Shown: piece after piece, positions 24,026 through 32,648 of the stretch
Layout of the letters: each line of letters opens with the position of its first letter
Position numbering within the stretch: position 1 is the first letter of the stretch
Assembly (NCBI GenBank): GCA_900199505.1
Contig: FZQV01000030.1
Span: 1 to 32,904, forward strand
Direction of reading: 5' to 3'
DNA from: Ruaniaceae bacterium KH17
GTDB taxonomy: Bacteria > Actinomycetota > Actinomycetes > Actinomycetales > Actinomycetaceae
DNA length: 32,904 nucleotides
Notes under the pieces: model-generated
What the model was told of the DNA's origin: nothing
The model's input: the letters and a program-made list of their open reading frames with translations, nothing else
Databases searched by the model: none
Translations under genes and position numbers: made by a program

Positions 24026-25053
24026 CAGCGGGCGGCCGATCCCTGGACGAAGTCCTCGTCCGCCTGGTTGCCCCACACGAACATGCCACGCAGCTTCGGA
24101 CCCACCTGCTCGATCGGGTGCGCCTCGCCCTTCTCGCGCAGCGACTTGAACTCGGGCGCGCCGTTGTCCTGGTCGGTGATGAAACGCTCGGCGAACGCGC
24201 CGGACTGGATGTCCGCGAGCACGGCCTGCATGTTTTCCTTGACGGAGGGATCGATGACACGCGGGCCGGAAACGTAGTCGCCGTACTCGGCGGTGTCCGA
24301 GACCGACCAACGCTGCTTAGTGAGGCCACCCTCGACCACGAGGTCAACGATCAGCTTCATCTCATGCAGCACCTCGAAGTACGCTACCTCGGGCTGGTAT
24401 CCGGCCTCCGTGAGCGTCTCAAAGCCGTACTGGATGAGCTGAGAGAGGCCACCGCAGAGCACGGCCTGCTCGCCGAAGAGGTCAGTCTCGGTCTCCTCGG
24501 TGAAGGAGGTCTTGATGGCGCCGGCACGCAGGCCGCCAATCGCCTTCGCGTAGGAGAGCGCGAGCGCCCAGGCGTTGCCCGAGGCATCGTTCTCGACACC
24601 CACAATCACCGGCACGCCACGGCCGGCCTCGAACTCGCGACGCACGGTGTGCCCCGGACCCTTGGGGGCAACAAGCGCGATGTCGTGTGAGGCGTCCGGC
24701 TGAATGTAGCCGAAGCGGATGTTGAATCCGTGCGCGAAGAACAGCGCGGCGTCATCCTTCAGGCTCGGAGCGATCTGCTCCGCGTAGATGGTGCGCTGGT
24801 ACTGGTCCGGCGCGAGGATCATGACGACGTCAGCCTGCGCGACGGCGTCTGCAACAGTTGCGACCTTCAGGCCCTGCTCGGCGGCCTTGGCCCAGGAGGG
24901 CGAACCCTCACGCAGACCAACCGTCACGTCCACGCCGGAATCCCGCAGGTTCAGCGAATGGGCGTGCCCCTGCGAGCCGTAGCCGATAACCGCGACCTTC
25001 TTGGACTGGATGAGCGCGAGGTCCGCGTCGTCGTCGTAGAACATTTCTGCCAT
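24025..25053 (-). CDS. ilvC: Ketol-acid reductoisomerase (NADP+), class I
   Basis: A 342-residue Mg2+- and NADPH-dependent enzyme converting acetolactate or acetohydroxybutyrate to the dihydroxy acids. The Rossmann motif [21 protein letters not shown] is at residues 20-40, and [12 protein letters not shown] contains the Arg and Ser that favour [31 protein letters not shown], and the C-terminal knotted domain with [39 protein letters not shown] carry the acidic metal ligands (E and D residues). Length is that of the short class I form. A 10-nt gap separates it from ilvN. Confidence 0.97.
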   Translation of the reverse strand: MAEMFYDDDADLALIQSKKVAVIGYGSQGHAHSLNLRDSGVDVTVGLREGSPSWAKAAEQGLKVATVADAVAQADVVMILAPDQYQRTIYAEQIAPSLKDDAALFFAHGFNIRFGYIQPDASHDIALVAPKGPGHTVRREFEAGRGVPVIVGVENDASGNAWALALSYAKAIGGLRAGAIKTSFTEETETDLFGEQAVLCGGLSQLIQYGFETLTEAGYQPEVAYFEVLHEMKLIVDLVVEGGLTKQRWSVSDTAEYGDYVSGPRVIDPSVKENMQAVLADIQSGAFAERFITDQDNGAPEFKSLREKGEAHPIEQVGPKLRGMFVWGNQADEDFVQGSAAR

Positions 25054-25062
25054 GTCGATTCC

Positions 25063-25587
25063 TTACCGATCGGAGCGCAGGGTGCGCTCTGCCTTGTCTG
25101 TCAGTGAGCGGGGGCCGCGCGCGATCGCAACGGCACCCGACTGAACGATTTCCTTTACACCGTACGGTGCCAGAGCCGCGAGGAGGGCGTCGAGCTTCTG
25201 CTCGCCCCCCACGGCCTCAATCGTGACCGAGTCTGGGGCGACATCGACCACATGCGCTCTGAAGAGCTCCACGACCTGCAGGACGGCGGTCCGCGAGGCG
25301 TCGTCGGCCTTCACCTTGACCATCAGCAGCTCACGCTGCACCGAGGCCTCGGGATCGAGTTCCACGATCTTCAGGACGTTCACGAGCTTGTTGAGCTGCT
25401 TGGTGACTTGCTCGAGTGGGAGCGCATCGGCATCCACAACGACGGTCATGCGCGAGATCGACTCGTGCTCGGTCGGGCCAACCGCGAGCGAATGAATGTT
25501 AAACGCGCGCCGGGCGAAGAGACCGGCAACCCGGGTGAGAACGCCAGGGGTGTTCTCGACCAACACGGAAAGAGTGTGGCGTGGCAT
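25063..25587 (-). CDS. ilvN: Acetolactate synthase small (regulatory) subunit
   Basis: A 174-residue subunit that activates IlvB and mediates valine feedback inhibition. The N-terminal ACT domain is HTLSVLVENTPGVLTRVAGLFARRAFNIHSLAVGPTEHESISRMTVVVD (residues 4-52), with the Asn and Gly of ENTPGVLTRV at the usual effector site. A C-terminal domain runs from RELLMVKVKADDASRTAVLQVV to the end. The gap to ilvB is 9 nt and to ilvC 9 nt, typical operon spacing. Confidence 0.96.
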   Translation of the reverse strand: MPRHTLSVLVENTPGVLTRVAGLFARRAFNIHSLAVGPTEHESISRMTVVVDADALPLEQVTKQLNKLVNVLKIVELDPEASVQRELLMVKVKADDASRTAVLQVVELFRAHVVDVAPDSVTIEAVGGEQKLDALLAALAPYGVKEIVQSGAVAIARGPRSLTDKAERTLRSDR

Positions 25588-25596
25588 CAGTTTTCC

Positions 25597-27381
25597 TTAC
25601 TCGTCAGCGTCGAAGTTGGGCTTGAGATCGCGGGCGTACATGACCTCGTCGTTCGACAGGCCGGCGGGGACCATGGGCCACACCATCGCATCGCGGGAGA
25701 CCGTGAAATCAACTACCACGGGGCGGTCATCGATCGCCTGGGCCTGCTTGATCGTGTCATCGATATCGGAGGGGTTCTCGCAGCGCAGGCCCACGCAACC
25801 CATCGCTTCGGCGAGCCTCACGAAGTCCGGAATGCGCACCGTCTCGTGGCCTGTGTGAAGCTCGGTGTTCGAGTAGCGACCGTCGTAGAACAAGGTCTGC
25901 CACTGGCGAACCATGCCAAGCGAGGAGTTGTTGATCAGTGCCACCTTGATCGGGATGTCGTTCAAGGCGCAGGTGACCAACTCCTGATTCGTCATCTGGA
26001 AGCAGCCATCGCCGTCGATCGCCCAGACCTCACGGTCCGGCTCGGCGACTTTCGCGCCCATCGCGGCGGGGATCGAGTAGCCCATCGTGCCGAGACCACC
26101 GGAGTTCAGCCAGGCGCGCGGACGCTCGTACTTGATGAACTGTGCGGCCCACATCTGGTGCTGACCCACGCCGGAGACGTAGGTGGCGTCCGGTCCGGCC
26201 ATGTCGCCGAGTCGCTGGATCACGTGTTGCGGGGACATGAGACCGTCCTCGGTGTCCGTCCAACCCAGCGGGTAGGTCTCACGTAGCCCATCGAGGAAAG
26301 TCCACCACGCCTCGAGATCCGGTTTGCCGTGTTGCTCATGCGCGTGCACCAACGCATTCACGAGACCCGCAGCCGTCAGCTTCAGATCGCCCACGATCGG
26401 GATGTCCACGCGGCGGTTCTTGCCGATCTCCGCCGGATCGATATCGGCGTGAATGATCGCCGCATTCGGTGCGAAGCTCTTGAGGTCGCCGGTGACGCGG
26501 TCGTCGAAACGAGCGCCGAGCGCCACGATCAGGTCCGCGCGTTGCAGAGCGGCAACCGCGGCAACCGAGCCGTGCATGCCCGGCATGCCGCAATGCTGCG
26601 GGTGCGAGTCGGGAACGGCTCCGCGTGCCATCAACGTGGTGACCACCGCGGCGCCCGAGACGTTCGCGAGCTTTGTGACCTCCGCCGAGGCATTGGCGCG
26701 GATCGCACCACCGCCCACATACAGCACGGGGCGCGAGGCCGTGGCCAGTAGTCGAGCGGCTTCGCGGATCTGACGCTGGTGCGGCTTCACGGTCGGCTTG
26801 TAGCCCGGTAGTGAGATCCGCGGCGGCCACGAGAAATCCATCATTCCCGTCTGCGCGGACTTGGCAACATCCACGAGGACCGGGCCTGGGCGGCCGGTCG
26901 AGGCGATGTGGTACGCCTCGGCAACACGCGCGGGGATCTCCTCCGAGCGGGTCACGAGGAAGGAGTGCTTGGTGAGTGGCATCGTGGCGCCCACGATGTC
27001 CGCCTCCTGAAAGGCGTCCGTCCCAATTGCTGGCGCATTCACCTGGCCGGTGATCGCGACCATCGGAACGGAGTCCATGTTCGCGTCCGCAAGGGCCGTC
27101 ACCAGGTTTGTCGCACCCGGGCCCGAGGTGGCAATACACACACCAGGCTTGCCGGCGACCGTGCCGTAACCCTCGGCGGCATGGCCCGCGCCCTGCTCGT
27201 GGCGCACCAAGATGTGGCGCAGCTTGGTGGATTCAAACAGCGGATCGTATGTGGGCAGAATGGCGCCGCCGGGCAGACCGAAGACTACATCGACACCGAG
27301 CTCCTCAAGGGAACGTACGATCGACTGCGCACCAGTCATCCGCTCCGTTGAGGCGCCGCTTGCTGCGTCGTCATTCGTCAT
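25597..27381 (-). CDS. ilvB: Acetolactate synthase large (catalytic) subunit
   Basis: A 594-residue ThDP- and FAD-dependent enzyme that condenses two pyruvates to acetolactate, or pyruvate plus 2-oxobutyrate to acetohydroxybutyrate. The catalytic Glu is in [20 protein letters not shown]-contacting stretches include [17 protein letters not shown], and the ThDP-Mg motif is [33 protein letters not shown] (GDG...NN). ATG 27381 is chosen because GGAGG lies seven bases upstream; the TTG at 27393 overlaps that site. It is the first structural gene of the operon, preceded by a leader peptide and attenuator. Confidence 0.96.
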   Translation of the reverse strand: MTNDDAASGASTERMTGAQSIVRSLEELGVDVVFGLPGGAILPTYDPLFESTKLRHILVRHEQGAGHAAEGYGTVAGKPGVCIATSGPGATNLVTALADANMDSVPMVAITGQVNAPAIGTDAFQEADIVGATMPLTKHSFLVTRSEEIPARVAEAYHIASTGRPGPVLVDVAKSAQTGMMDFSWPPRISLPGYKPTVKPHQRQIREAARLLATASRPVLYVGGGAIRANASAEVTKLANVSGAAVVTTLMARGAVPDSHPQHCGMPGMHGSVAAVAALQRADLIVALGARFDDRVTGDLKSFAPNAAIIHADIDPAEIGKNRRVDIPIVGDLKLTAAGLVNALVHAHEQHGKPDLEAWWTFLDGLRETYPLGWTDTEDGLMSPQHVIQRLGDMAGPDATYVSGVGQHQMWAAQFIKYERPRAWLNSGGLGTMGYSIPAAMGAKVAEPDREVWAIDGDGCFQMTNQELVTCALNDIPIKVALINNSSLGMVRQWQTLFYDGRYSNTELHTGHETVRIPDFVRLAEAMGCVGLRCENPSDIDDTIKQAQAIDDRPVVVDFTVSRDAMVWPMVPAGLSNDEVMYARDLKPNFDADE

Positions 27382-27403
27382 CGTGTCCTCCAATCTCGAA
27401 CAT

Positions 27404-27429
27404 GAAAAGACCCCCGCCGGGGCGAGGGT
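27404..27429 (-). terminator. Transcription attenuator between the ilv leader peptide and ilvB
   Basis: On the minus strand ACCCTCGC and GCGGGGGT (27429-27410) form an 8-bp stem with a tetraloop and one G-U pair, followed by CTTTTC. This intrinsic terminator lies 18 nt after the leader-peptide stop and 23 nt before ilvB, the place of a classical ilv attenuator. An upstream CACGGCG can pair with CGCTGTG just before the stem, giving a possible alternative fold. Confidence 0.7.
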
Positions 27430-27447
27430 ACACAGCGTGGAGTGGTG

Positions 27448-27501
27448 TCATATCTCCGACGCCGTGCGCCGGATAATTACTCGCTGCTGCATGACGATCA
27501 T
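27448..27501 (-). CDS. ilv operon leader peptide (14 or 17 residues)
   Basis: The frame encodes MIVMQQRVIIRRTASEI and stops with TGA at 27448-27450. Isoleucine and valine codons are dense (IV, VII, I at the end), as in leader peptides that sense charged branched-chain tRNAs. A TAACAT -10 box on the minus strand (27500-27505) lies exactly 7 nt before the second ATG (27490-27492), matching the leaderless starts elsewhere in the window, so the real peptide is probably MQQRVIIRRTASEI. Stalling would leave the downstream terminator unformed and allow ilvB transcription. Confidence 0.65.
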   Translation of the reverse strand: MIVMQQRVIIRRTASEI

Positions 27502-27687
27502 GTTACGCAGGCATCTCCAACAGAGTTCGCTCGTCTCACATCGTGGTCCATAGAGCGTTTGTGTGACCAGAGTCTGGACACCCGGCGTTCGGAGTGGCGG
27601 CGTGAGGCGCAGAGTTCTACGACTGATGCGAAGCGTCCGTATCACCGGGATCCCACCAGTAGCAGCACGGCAGCGGCATGACGGCTG
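27502..27687. other. Intergenic region upstream of the ilv leader
   Basis: About 185 bp between the stop of the DUF1537 fusion gene and the ilv leader. It holds the ilv promoter (TAACAT at its left edge) and the perfect short palindrome CCAGAGTCTGG (27567-27577), flanked by GTGT and ACAC, which could be an operator. No gene is seen in it. Confidence 0.5.
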
Positions 27688-30051
27688 TCAAAGGAGCTTC
27701 GGGCTGACCACCCGGATCAGTTCGGAATCGTCCGACTCATCCGGTAGCTGGAGCGATGCACGCATCATCTCCTGCTCGGCGGCCGCCGCAACGGGCGTGG
27801 AGATTGCGGACTCCCGTGCGATCTCCAGCGCAACAGCGAGTTCATCGGTGGTGACCGCCAGGCGGTTCTCCGCCTGCGGCGTCGCACCCTCGATCACGTC
27901 CCGCATCCGCGGCCCACGGTCACTCAACATAAACGATGACGCGCTTCCGGCGCCGAGCGCCTTCTCGAGCGCCGCGGGTTCGAGACCGAGCGCGGTGCCC
28001 AAGGTCATCGCCTCGGCAACGCCCGCGAGGTTCACTGCGGCGAGGAGCTGGTTCACGGCCTTCATCGCCTGGCCATCGCCGGCGCTGTTCCCTGCGGGAA
28101 CGATCGGATCGGCGATCCGCTCCAGGACGTGACGCACCGCCTCCACCGCATGCGGAGTGCCACCCACAGTGGCGAGGAGCCCGCCCGCGAGCGCCTGGTG
28201 GTGCCCACCCGTCACGGGCGCATCCACGAGGTGTACTCCCTTGCGTGCAAGTTGTTCGGAGGCGAGGCGGATCTCTTCAACCCCGACGGCGGTCACAACC
28301 ATCACGACCGCACCCGGCTCGAGAACCTCTGCGATGCCTTCAGGGCCGTTCAGGACGTCATCGAGTACTTCGGCACCGCGCACGGCAATGATCACACACT
28401 GCGACTCTCGTGCCGCATCGCGCTCGCTGAGCGCCACCGAGAGATTCTCGTGGCTCGCCTTGATACGGACCGCCGGATCGACGTCGTACACGTCAACCGG
28501 GAAGGTCTCGGCCAGGCGCCGCGCGATGGGCATACCCCGCGAGCCGAGGCCCAGCACGGCCAGCCGCGTCACATTTTGGGGCGCATTCTCCGCTGACTTG
28601 CCCACCAACCTCTCAGGCGGAACGATTCCGGAGAGGAGATCGACGACGTCGGCCAGGGACTCGTCATTGCCCACTCCCCCGGCATAGACCACGAACGGTA
28701 CGCCAGCGATCTGTCCCACCAGCGGCTGCCAGAGGGAGACGATGCCATCGAGCATGGGACCACGCACCTTCGAGCGGCGCACGCCGAGTGCCTGCGCCAC
28801 GTACTGCACCACGGAGCCACCGCGGGCAACAACGAAGGAAAGCTTCGCTCGCTTGGCGATCTGGTAGCAGATCTCGTTGATGGCCCGGCCGATCCGCGGA
28901 TCGAGCGAGAAGTCGCCTTTCGCCTCGGTGTCGACTTCCATCTGCGCCAGTCGCACCATGACGTTGCCGTGTGCGAGGCCATCGACTGCGGACTGGATCA
29001 CCTGTTCGACGTGGCCCTCTCGCCGCGAATCGAGTAACGCCGGCGCGGCGATTGACACTTCGCGGATGGGACGGCGTGCCTCGAGCGCACGTACCTGGCG
29101 GCGCGTCAGCGGGTTCGGGGTCCCGACGACGATCAGTCCGGGACCCTCAGGAATCTCGCTCTCGGCCTGGATCGCCTGGATGTCTTCGACGCTCAGCGGG
29201 CGCGCGATCTCCTGCCCCACAAGCGCACGCACGAACGGTGGAGCGGAGCGGCAGACGAAGCGCTTGCCTTCGGCGCGCGCAAGGTGCAGGCCGATCGCAA
29301 CCGAACGCAAATCCTCTTCCACCACCGCATCGACGACGATGGGCTCCCCGTGGCGCACGTTCACGAGCATCGCGGCCACGGCCTCGGGCCCCGTGCGAAC
29401 CACATCGAGCGGGATCGTGGTGACATGCTGCGCGCTGAATCGGCCACGCGACCGCTCCGCCACCCACCCCGCGAGATCCGAATGTGTGAAAGGGAAACGA
29501 GGTTCCTTCGCAAAGCGGGTCTCTGCCACTGGCACGTAGTCGCCAGGCCACTGCTCCACGTAGTGCACGCCGCCCACCGTGATCCGCCCAGCCTCAGGGA
29601 ACGCTGGGACGATCACGACGCCGTCGACCCTCTGAGCCGTCGAGTTCTCGAAGAGATTCACGGCGATATCCGTGTCCAGCGGGAAGTGGCCCCGTAGCGA
29701 CGAATCGGACCGGATCAGGAACACAACACTCTTGCCACGCTCCTTGGCCGCGTCGAGGACTGCGGAGGTGACCTCGAGCATCCGATTCTCGGCCGCCTTG
29801 GCGTCCATCGCCCGAGTATTCGTGACGATGTAGAAGATCCGGCGGTCGTTATCCATCGCCCAGGCGATCTGGTCCTGTGACCACGCCGCGAGAATCGGGA
29901 CATCCACCATGGATTGGCTCCCGGTGGGGTGATCGTCAATCACCACAATGTGATCAACAATCTGCTGGTCCGGACGCGCCGCAACAACATCGGCGGCACT
30001 CAGTGGGAGGGGCTCCGGGTAACCCGCCACAAGCTGGTGAAGCTGAACCAT
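27688..30051 (-). CDS. Fused DUF1537 four-carbon sugar-acid kinase and beta-hydroxyacid dehydrogenase
   Basis: A 787-residue two-domain cytoplasmic protein. Residues 1-480 are a DUF1537 kinase: VVIDDHPTGSQSMVD (36-50), IRSDSSLRGHFPLD (113-126), and the C-terminal ATP-binding blocks SFVVARGGSVVQYVAQALGV (405-424) and VPFVVYAGGVGNDESLADVVDLL (451-473). Residues 494-787 are an NAD-binding dehydrogenase of the 3-hydroxyisobutyrate/threonate family: LAVLGLGSRGMPIARRL (497-513), VDAPVTGGHHQALAGG (609-624), and GDGQAMKAVNQ with catalytic Lys664. In known pathways these are separate enzymes (LtnD and OtnK) of threonate breakdown. Both active sites look intact. GAGGAA stands six bases before the ATG. 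It is divergent from the AspT-type carrier. Substrate identity is inferred from family only. Confidence 0.9.
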   Translation of the reverse strand: MVQLHQLVAGYPEPLPLSAADVVAARPDQQIVDHIVVIDDHPTGSQSMVDVPILAAWSQDQIAWAMDNDRRIFYIVTNTRAMDAKAAENRMLEVTSAVLDAAKERGKSVVFLIRSDSSLRGHFPLDTDIAVNLFENSTAQRVDGVVIVPAFPEAGRITVGGVHYVEQWPGDYVPVAETRFAKEPRFPFTHSDLAGWVAERSRGRFSAQHVTTIPLDVVRTGPEAVAAMLVNVRHGEPIVVDAVVEEDLRSVAIGLHLARAEGKRFVCRSAPPFVRALVGQEIARPLSVEDIQAIQAESEIPEGPGLIVVGTPNPLTRRQVRALEARRPIREVSIAAPALLDSRREGHVEQVIQSAVDGLAHGNVMVRLAQMEVDTEAKGDFSLDPRIGRAINEICYQIAKRAKLSFVVARGGSVVQYVAQALGVRRSKVRGPMLDGIVSLWQPLVGQIAGVPFVVYAGGVGNDESLADVVDLLSGIVPPERLVGKSAENAPQNVTRLAVLGLGSRGMPIARRLAETFPVDVYDVDPAVRIKASHENLSVALSERDAARESQCVIIAVRGAEVLDDVLNGPEGIAEVLEPGAVVMVVTAVGVEEIRLASEQLARKGVHLVDAPVTGGHHQALAGGLLATVGGTPHAVEAVRHVLERIADPIVPAGNSAGDGQAMKAVNQLLAAVNLAGVAEAMTLGTALGLEPAALEKALGAGSASSFMLSDRGPRMRDVIEGATPQAENRLAVTTDELAVALEIARESAISTPVAAAAEQEMMRASLQLPDESDDSELIRVVSPKLL

Positions 30052-30206
30052 TTGTCATTCCTCTTTCTCTGTGCCCTCAAGCATGCCACGCATGGTCATC
30101 GCCCGTCTGGGACCAAATGGAATCACGTGAGCATCGCAACGGGGGCCAGAAGACCCATAGAATCAAGCGCAGGATGCGCGAGAGTAGGTACGTCGAAAGG
30201 GTGTTC

Positions 30207-31799
30207 ATGCAGTCGGTTATAGAGTTCCTCTCGGAGCAACCACTTCTCTATCTCGCTCTGGTGCTTGGCATCGGAATGCTGATTGGTCACATCAAGTTCA
30301 AAGGCATCTCGCTCGGCGCCGCGGCGGTGCTGTTCGCGGCCCTCGCGCTGACCGCCTATGGCATGACGTTCGGAGTCGAGCTCCTCATCCCGCATGACGT
30401 GGGAACGTTCGGCCTGATCATCTTTGCGTTCGCGATCGGAATCGTCTCAGGTCCATCGTTCTTCCACACAATGCGGAACTCGGCGAACGTGATTCTGTTG
30501 CTGATCTTGGTGCTCGTGGTGGGCGCCCTGGTCGCATTCGGACTCGGCAAAGCGCTCGGCATGGACATTGCGCTCATCGCGGGCACGTTCGCGGGTGCCA
30601 CGACCAACACGCCAGCACTCGCTGCCGCGGGCGCAGCCAGCGGGAACTCGGCGCTCGCAACGGTCGGCTACTCCATTTCCTACATTTGGGGCGTTCTTGG
30701 CATGCTGCTCTTCGCGGCGCTCGCACTGAATTACGGGAAGAACGACACGGACAAGCCGTCCCCACTGATCAATCGGACGATTCGGGTGGAGCTCGACGAT
30801 CACCCGACGCTCGAATCACTTCAGGCGAAGCTCGGTAGCAATCTGCAATTCTCGAGACTGCGCCGCGGCGAGGACGGCCCGATCACGCACCCGAAGGGCT
30901 CGGACGTGCTGTACCGGGATGACCTGATTACCGTGGTGGGCCCGAACGAAGACGTCACGAACGCGATCGAGGCGATTGGTCACATGTCCTCGCACTCGCT
31001 GCTGGCCGACCGCCGCTACCTCGACTTCCGCCGGGTCACCGTCTCGAACCCGAGCCTCGCCGGGAGAACAATTTCCGAGCTTGGCCTTGAGGACCGGTTC
31101 GGCGCAACGATCTCGCGCGTACGCCGCGGGGACGAAGACATGGTGGGTGATGGCAGCACCACGCTCCTGCTGGGCGATCGCGCCCGCATCGTGGCGCCCA
31201 CGGCGCGTATGGACGAAATCTCGAAGTTCTTCGGTGACTCCTCCCGCGGGCTCTCGGACATCAATCCGGTCGGCCTCGGACTGGGCCTCGCGCTCGGCCT
31301 CCTGATTGGTCAGATCCCAATCCCGATACCGGGTGGCGGCACGTTCGCAATTGGCTCGGCGGCGGGTGCGCTCCTGGTTGGCCTCGTGATGGGTCGCCTC
31401 GGCCGCATCGGCAACGTCCGCACGGCTCTACCGCAGACCGCCTGCAATGTGCTCTCCGAACTCGGGCTGCTTCTCTTCCTCGCGTACGCGGGCGCCAACG
31501 CCGGGACACAGATCGCGAACGCGTTCTCATCCGGCGCCTGGATCAAGATCCTGATTCTCGGTTTCGCCATCACCACGACGATCGGTCTCGGCCTCTACCT
31601 CACGATGCGCTACGTCGTGAAGATGGGTGGCACGCGCCTTTCCGGTCTCATTGGTGGCGCGCAGACACAGCCCGCGGTGCTCGCTTTTGCGAACAACCGC
31701 ACCAACGGCGATCCGCGCGTGGCCCTCGGCTACGCAATGGTCTACCCCGTGGCGATGATCCTGAAGATTCTGATCGCGCAGGTCCTCGGCTCCTTCTAG
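30207..31799 (+). CDS. AspT/YidE-family carrier (aspartate:alanine exchanger family) with two RCK_C domains
   Basis: A 530-residue membrane protein with the AspT-YidE duplication on both sides of a cytoplasmic loop. The N-terminal half (residues 10-175) has helices including FGLIIFAFAIGIVSGPSFFHTM and IALIAGTFAGATTNTPALAAAG. The loop (about 180-350) holds two TrkA-C/RCK domains, the second starting at RRVTVSNPSLAGRTISELGLEDRFGATISRVRRGDE. The C-terminal half repeats the fold, with LSGLIGGAQTQPAVLAFANNRTNGDP. The family exchanges small dicarboxylic or amino acids across the membrane. ATG 30207 has GAAAGGG five bases upstream; codons before it are antisense to the fusion gene. Divergent from the sugar-acid gene, it is a candidate uptake or exchange system for the same compound. 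Confidence 0.9.
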   Translation: MQSVIEFLSEQPLLYLALVLGIGMLIGHIKFKGISLGAAAVLFAALALTAYGMTFGVELLIPHDVGTFGLIIFAFAIGIVSGPSFFHTMRNSANVILLLILVLVVGALVAFGLGKALGMDIALIAGTFAGATTNTPALAAAGAASGNSALATVGYSISYIWGVLGMLLFAALALNYGKNDTDKPSPLINRTIRVELDDHPTLESLQAKLGSNLQFSRLRRGEDGPITHPKGSDVLYRDDLITVVGPNEDVTNAIEAIGHMSSHSLLADRRYLDFRRVTVSNPSLAGRTISELGLEDRFGATISRVRRGDEDMVGDGSTTLLLGDRARIVAPTARMDEISKFFGDSSRGLSDINPVGLGLGLALGLLIGQIPIPIPGGGTFAIGSAAGALLVGLVMGRLGRIGNVRTALPQTACNVLSELGLLLFLAYAGANAGTQIANAFSSGAWIKILILGFAITTTIGLGLYLTMRYVVKMGGTRLSGLIGGAQTQPAVLAFANNRTNGDPRVALGYAMVYPVAMILKILIAQVLGSF

Positions 31800-32527
31800 C
31801 GCCTGTTCGCGGACTGGATCACCCACACGGTAGCGAGCCCTGAACACGCAACCTGCACCACCACGAGTGGCCAGCTGGGCGTGGAGAGCAGGATCGCAAT
31901 CCAGATGGGCATGAGTAACAGCGCGGCCACGTCGATGCCCGTTGCGAACACCGAAAACGCGTCAGTGGGGAACGCGCCCATCGGAGTCGGAATCATCTCA
32001 CCCGAGAGTTGTTTCTCTTCACGATAGGCGGCTCGGACGACGGCGGCCGCCCAGGTGGGTGCTCCGGCTATGCCAAGCAGTGCGAACATCCCGCTACCGC
32101 CCGCACGCACCCCGAGAAGCGCACCGAGGATCGCGCCAACGATCACCATGGAGATGGTGGGTACGACAAGCCGTGCAGCACGGCTGTGGCGGGCAGAACG
32201 TGGAAGAAGGGCGTCGAGCGCGGGCGTGAGCTGCGCTACGCGCGCCCCCTCGGCGGTCGCGAGGGCAGCGAGGTACCCACCCACAGCAACCGCGAAGAGC
32301 GCAAGCACGGGAACATAAGCGCTCAGCGACACGCTGATCAGCACGAGCGCCACTCCAACGAGGATGTGGGCAAGGTGACGCGGGGAACGTGCGAGGCGAA
32401 CGGCGTCGGCCGTCACGATCGCTGCTACGGGTCCACGAGCACCCCTCAGAGTTCTCGAGCGGCGGCCCGCCCTGCGCTGGGGACGTTCGATCGCGCGGGA
32501 TCGAGCCGAAACGGGGCGGCGCTCCAT
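31796..32527 (-). pseudogene. C-terminal fragment of a polytopic membrane protein (DUF6297-like)
   Basis: A 243-residue open frame with four to six hydrophobic segments: HILVGVALVLISVSLSAYVPVLALFAVAVGGYLAALA, RLVVPTISMVIVGAILGALLG, MFALLGIAGAPTWAAAVV and VAALLLMPIWIAILL. Before them ARGPVAAIVTADAVRLARSPRHLAHIL resembles the last third of DUF6297 proteins, large ABC-permease-like membrane proteins. The first 25 residues are Arg-rich and the frame stays open upstream of the ATG into the insertion-sequence end, so the ATG is accidental. An IS insertion probably removed the N-terminal part. The stop overlaps that of the carrier gene by four bases (CTAG). The family name is a tentative match. Confidence 0.6.
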
Positions 32528-32537
32528 GGCGCACTGA

Positions 32538-32648
32538 CCTGAGTTGGACCTCAGGGTTTGATTTGGTTTGATTTATCCCGTGTTTTCGTTGATTTTCCGC
32601 GGTTCAGTATCGCTGCTCGGGTTACTAAGGGGCCGGTAGAATCGGCGG
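32538..32648. other. Left end of an IS1634-like element
   Basis: CCTGAG (32538-32543) and CTCAGG (32550-32555) form a short inverted repeat, followed by the AT-rich double TTTGATTT (32557-32564 and 32567-32574) and a lower-GC stretch before the transposase promoter. This base composition change marks the element end, but the exact terminal repeat cannot be fixed with only one end present. Confidence 0.45.
32637..32642 (+). promoter_or_regulatory. -10 box of a leaderless transposase transcript
   Basis: TAGAAT ends 6 nt before GTG 32649 with no Shine-Dalgarno sequence. Confidence 0.5.

Noticed and set aside
27448-27645. 65-residue leftward frame containing the ilv leader peptide
   Set aside because: The upstream part has no ribosome-binding site and covers the promoter; only the last 14-17 codons have leader features.
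29877-30206. N-terminal extension of the AspT-type carrier by 110 codons
   Set aside because: It is antisense to the start of the DUF1537 fusion gene, contains no membrane segment and lies before a good ribosome-binding site at 30195-30201.
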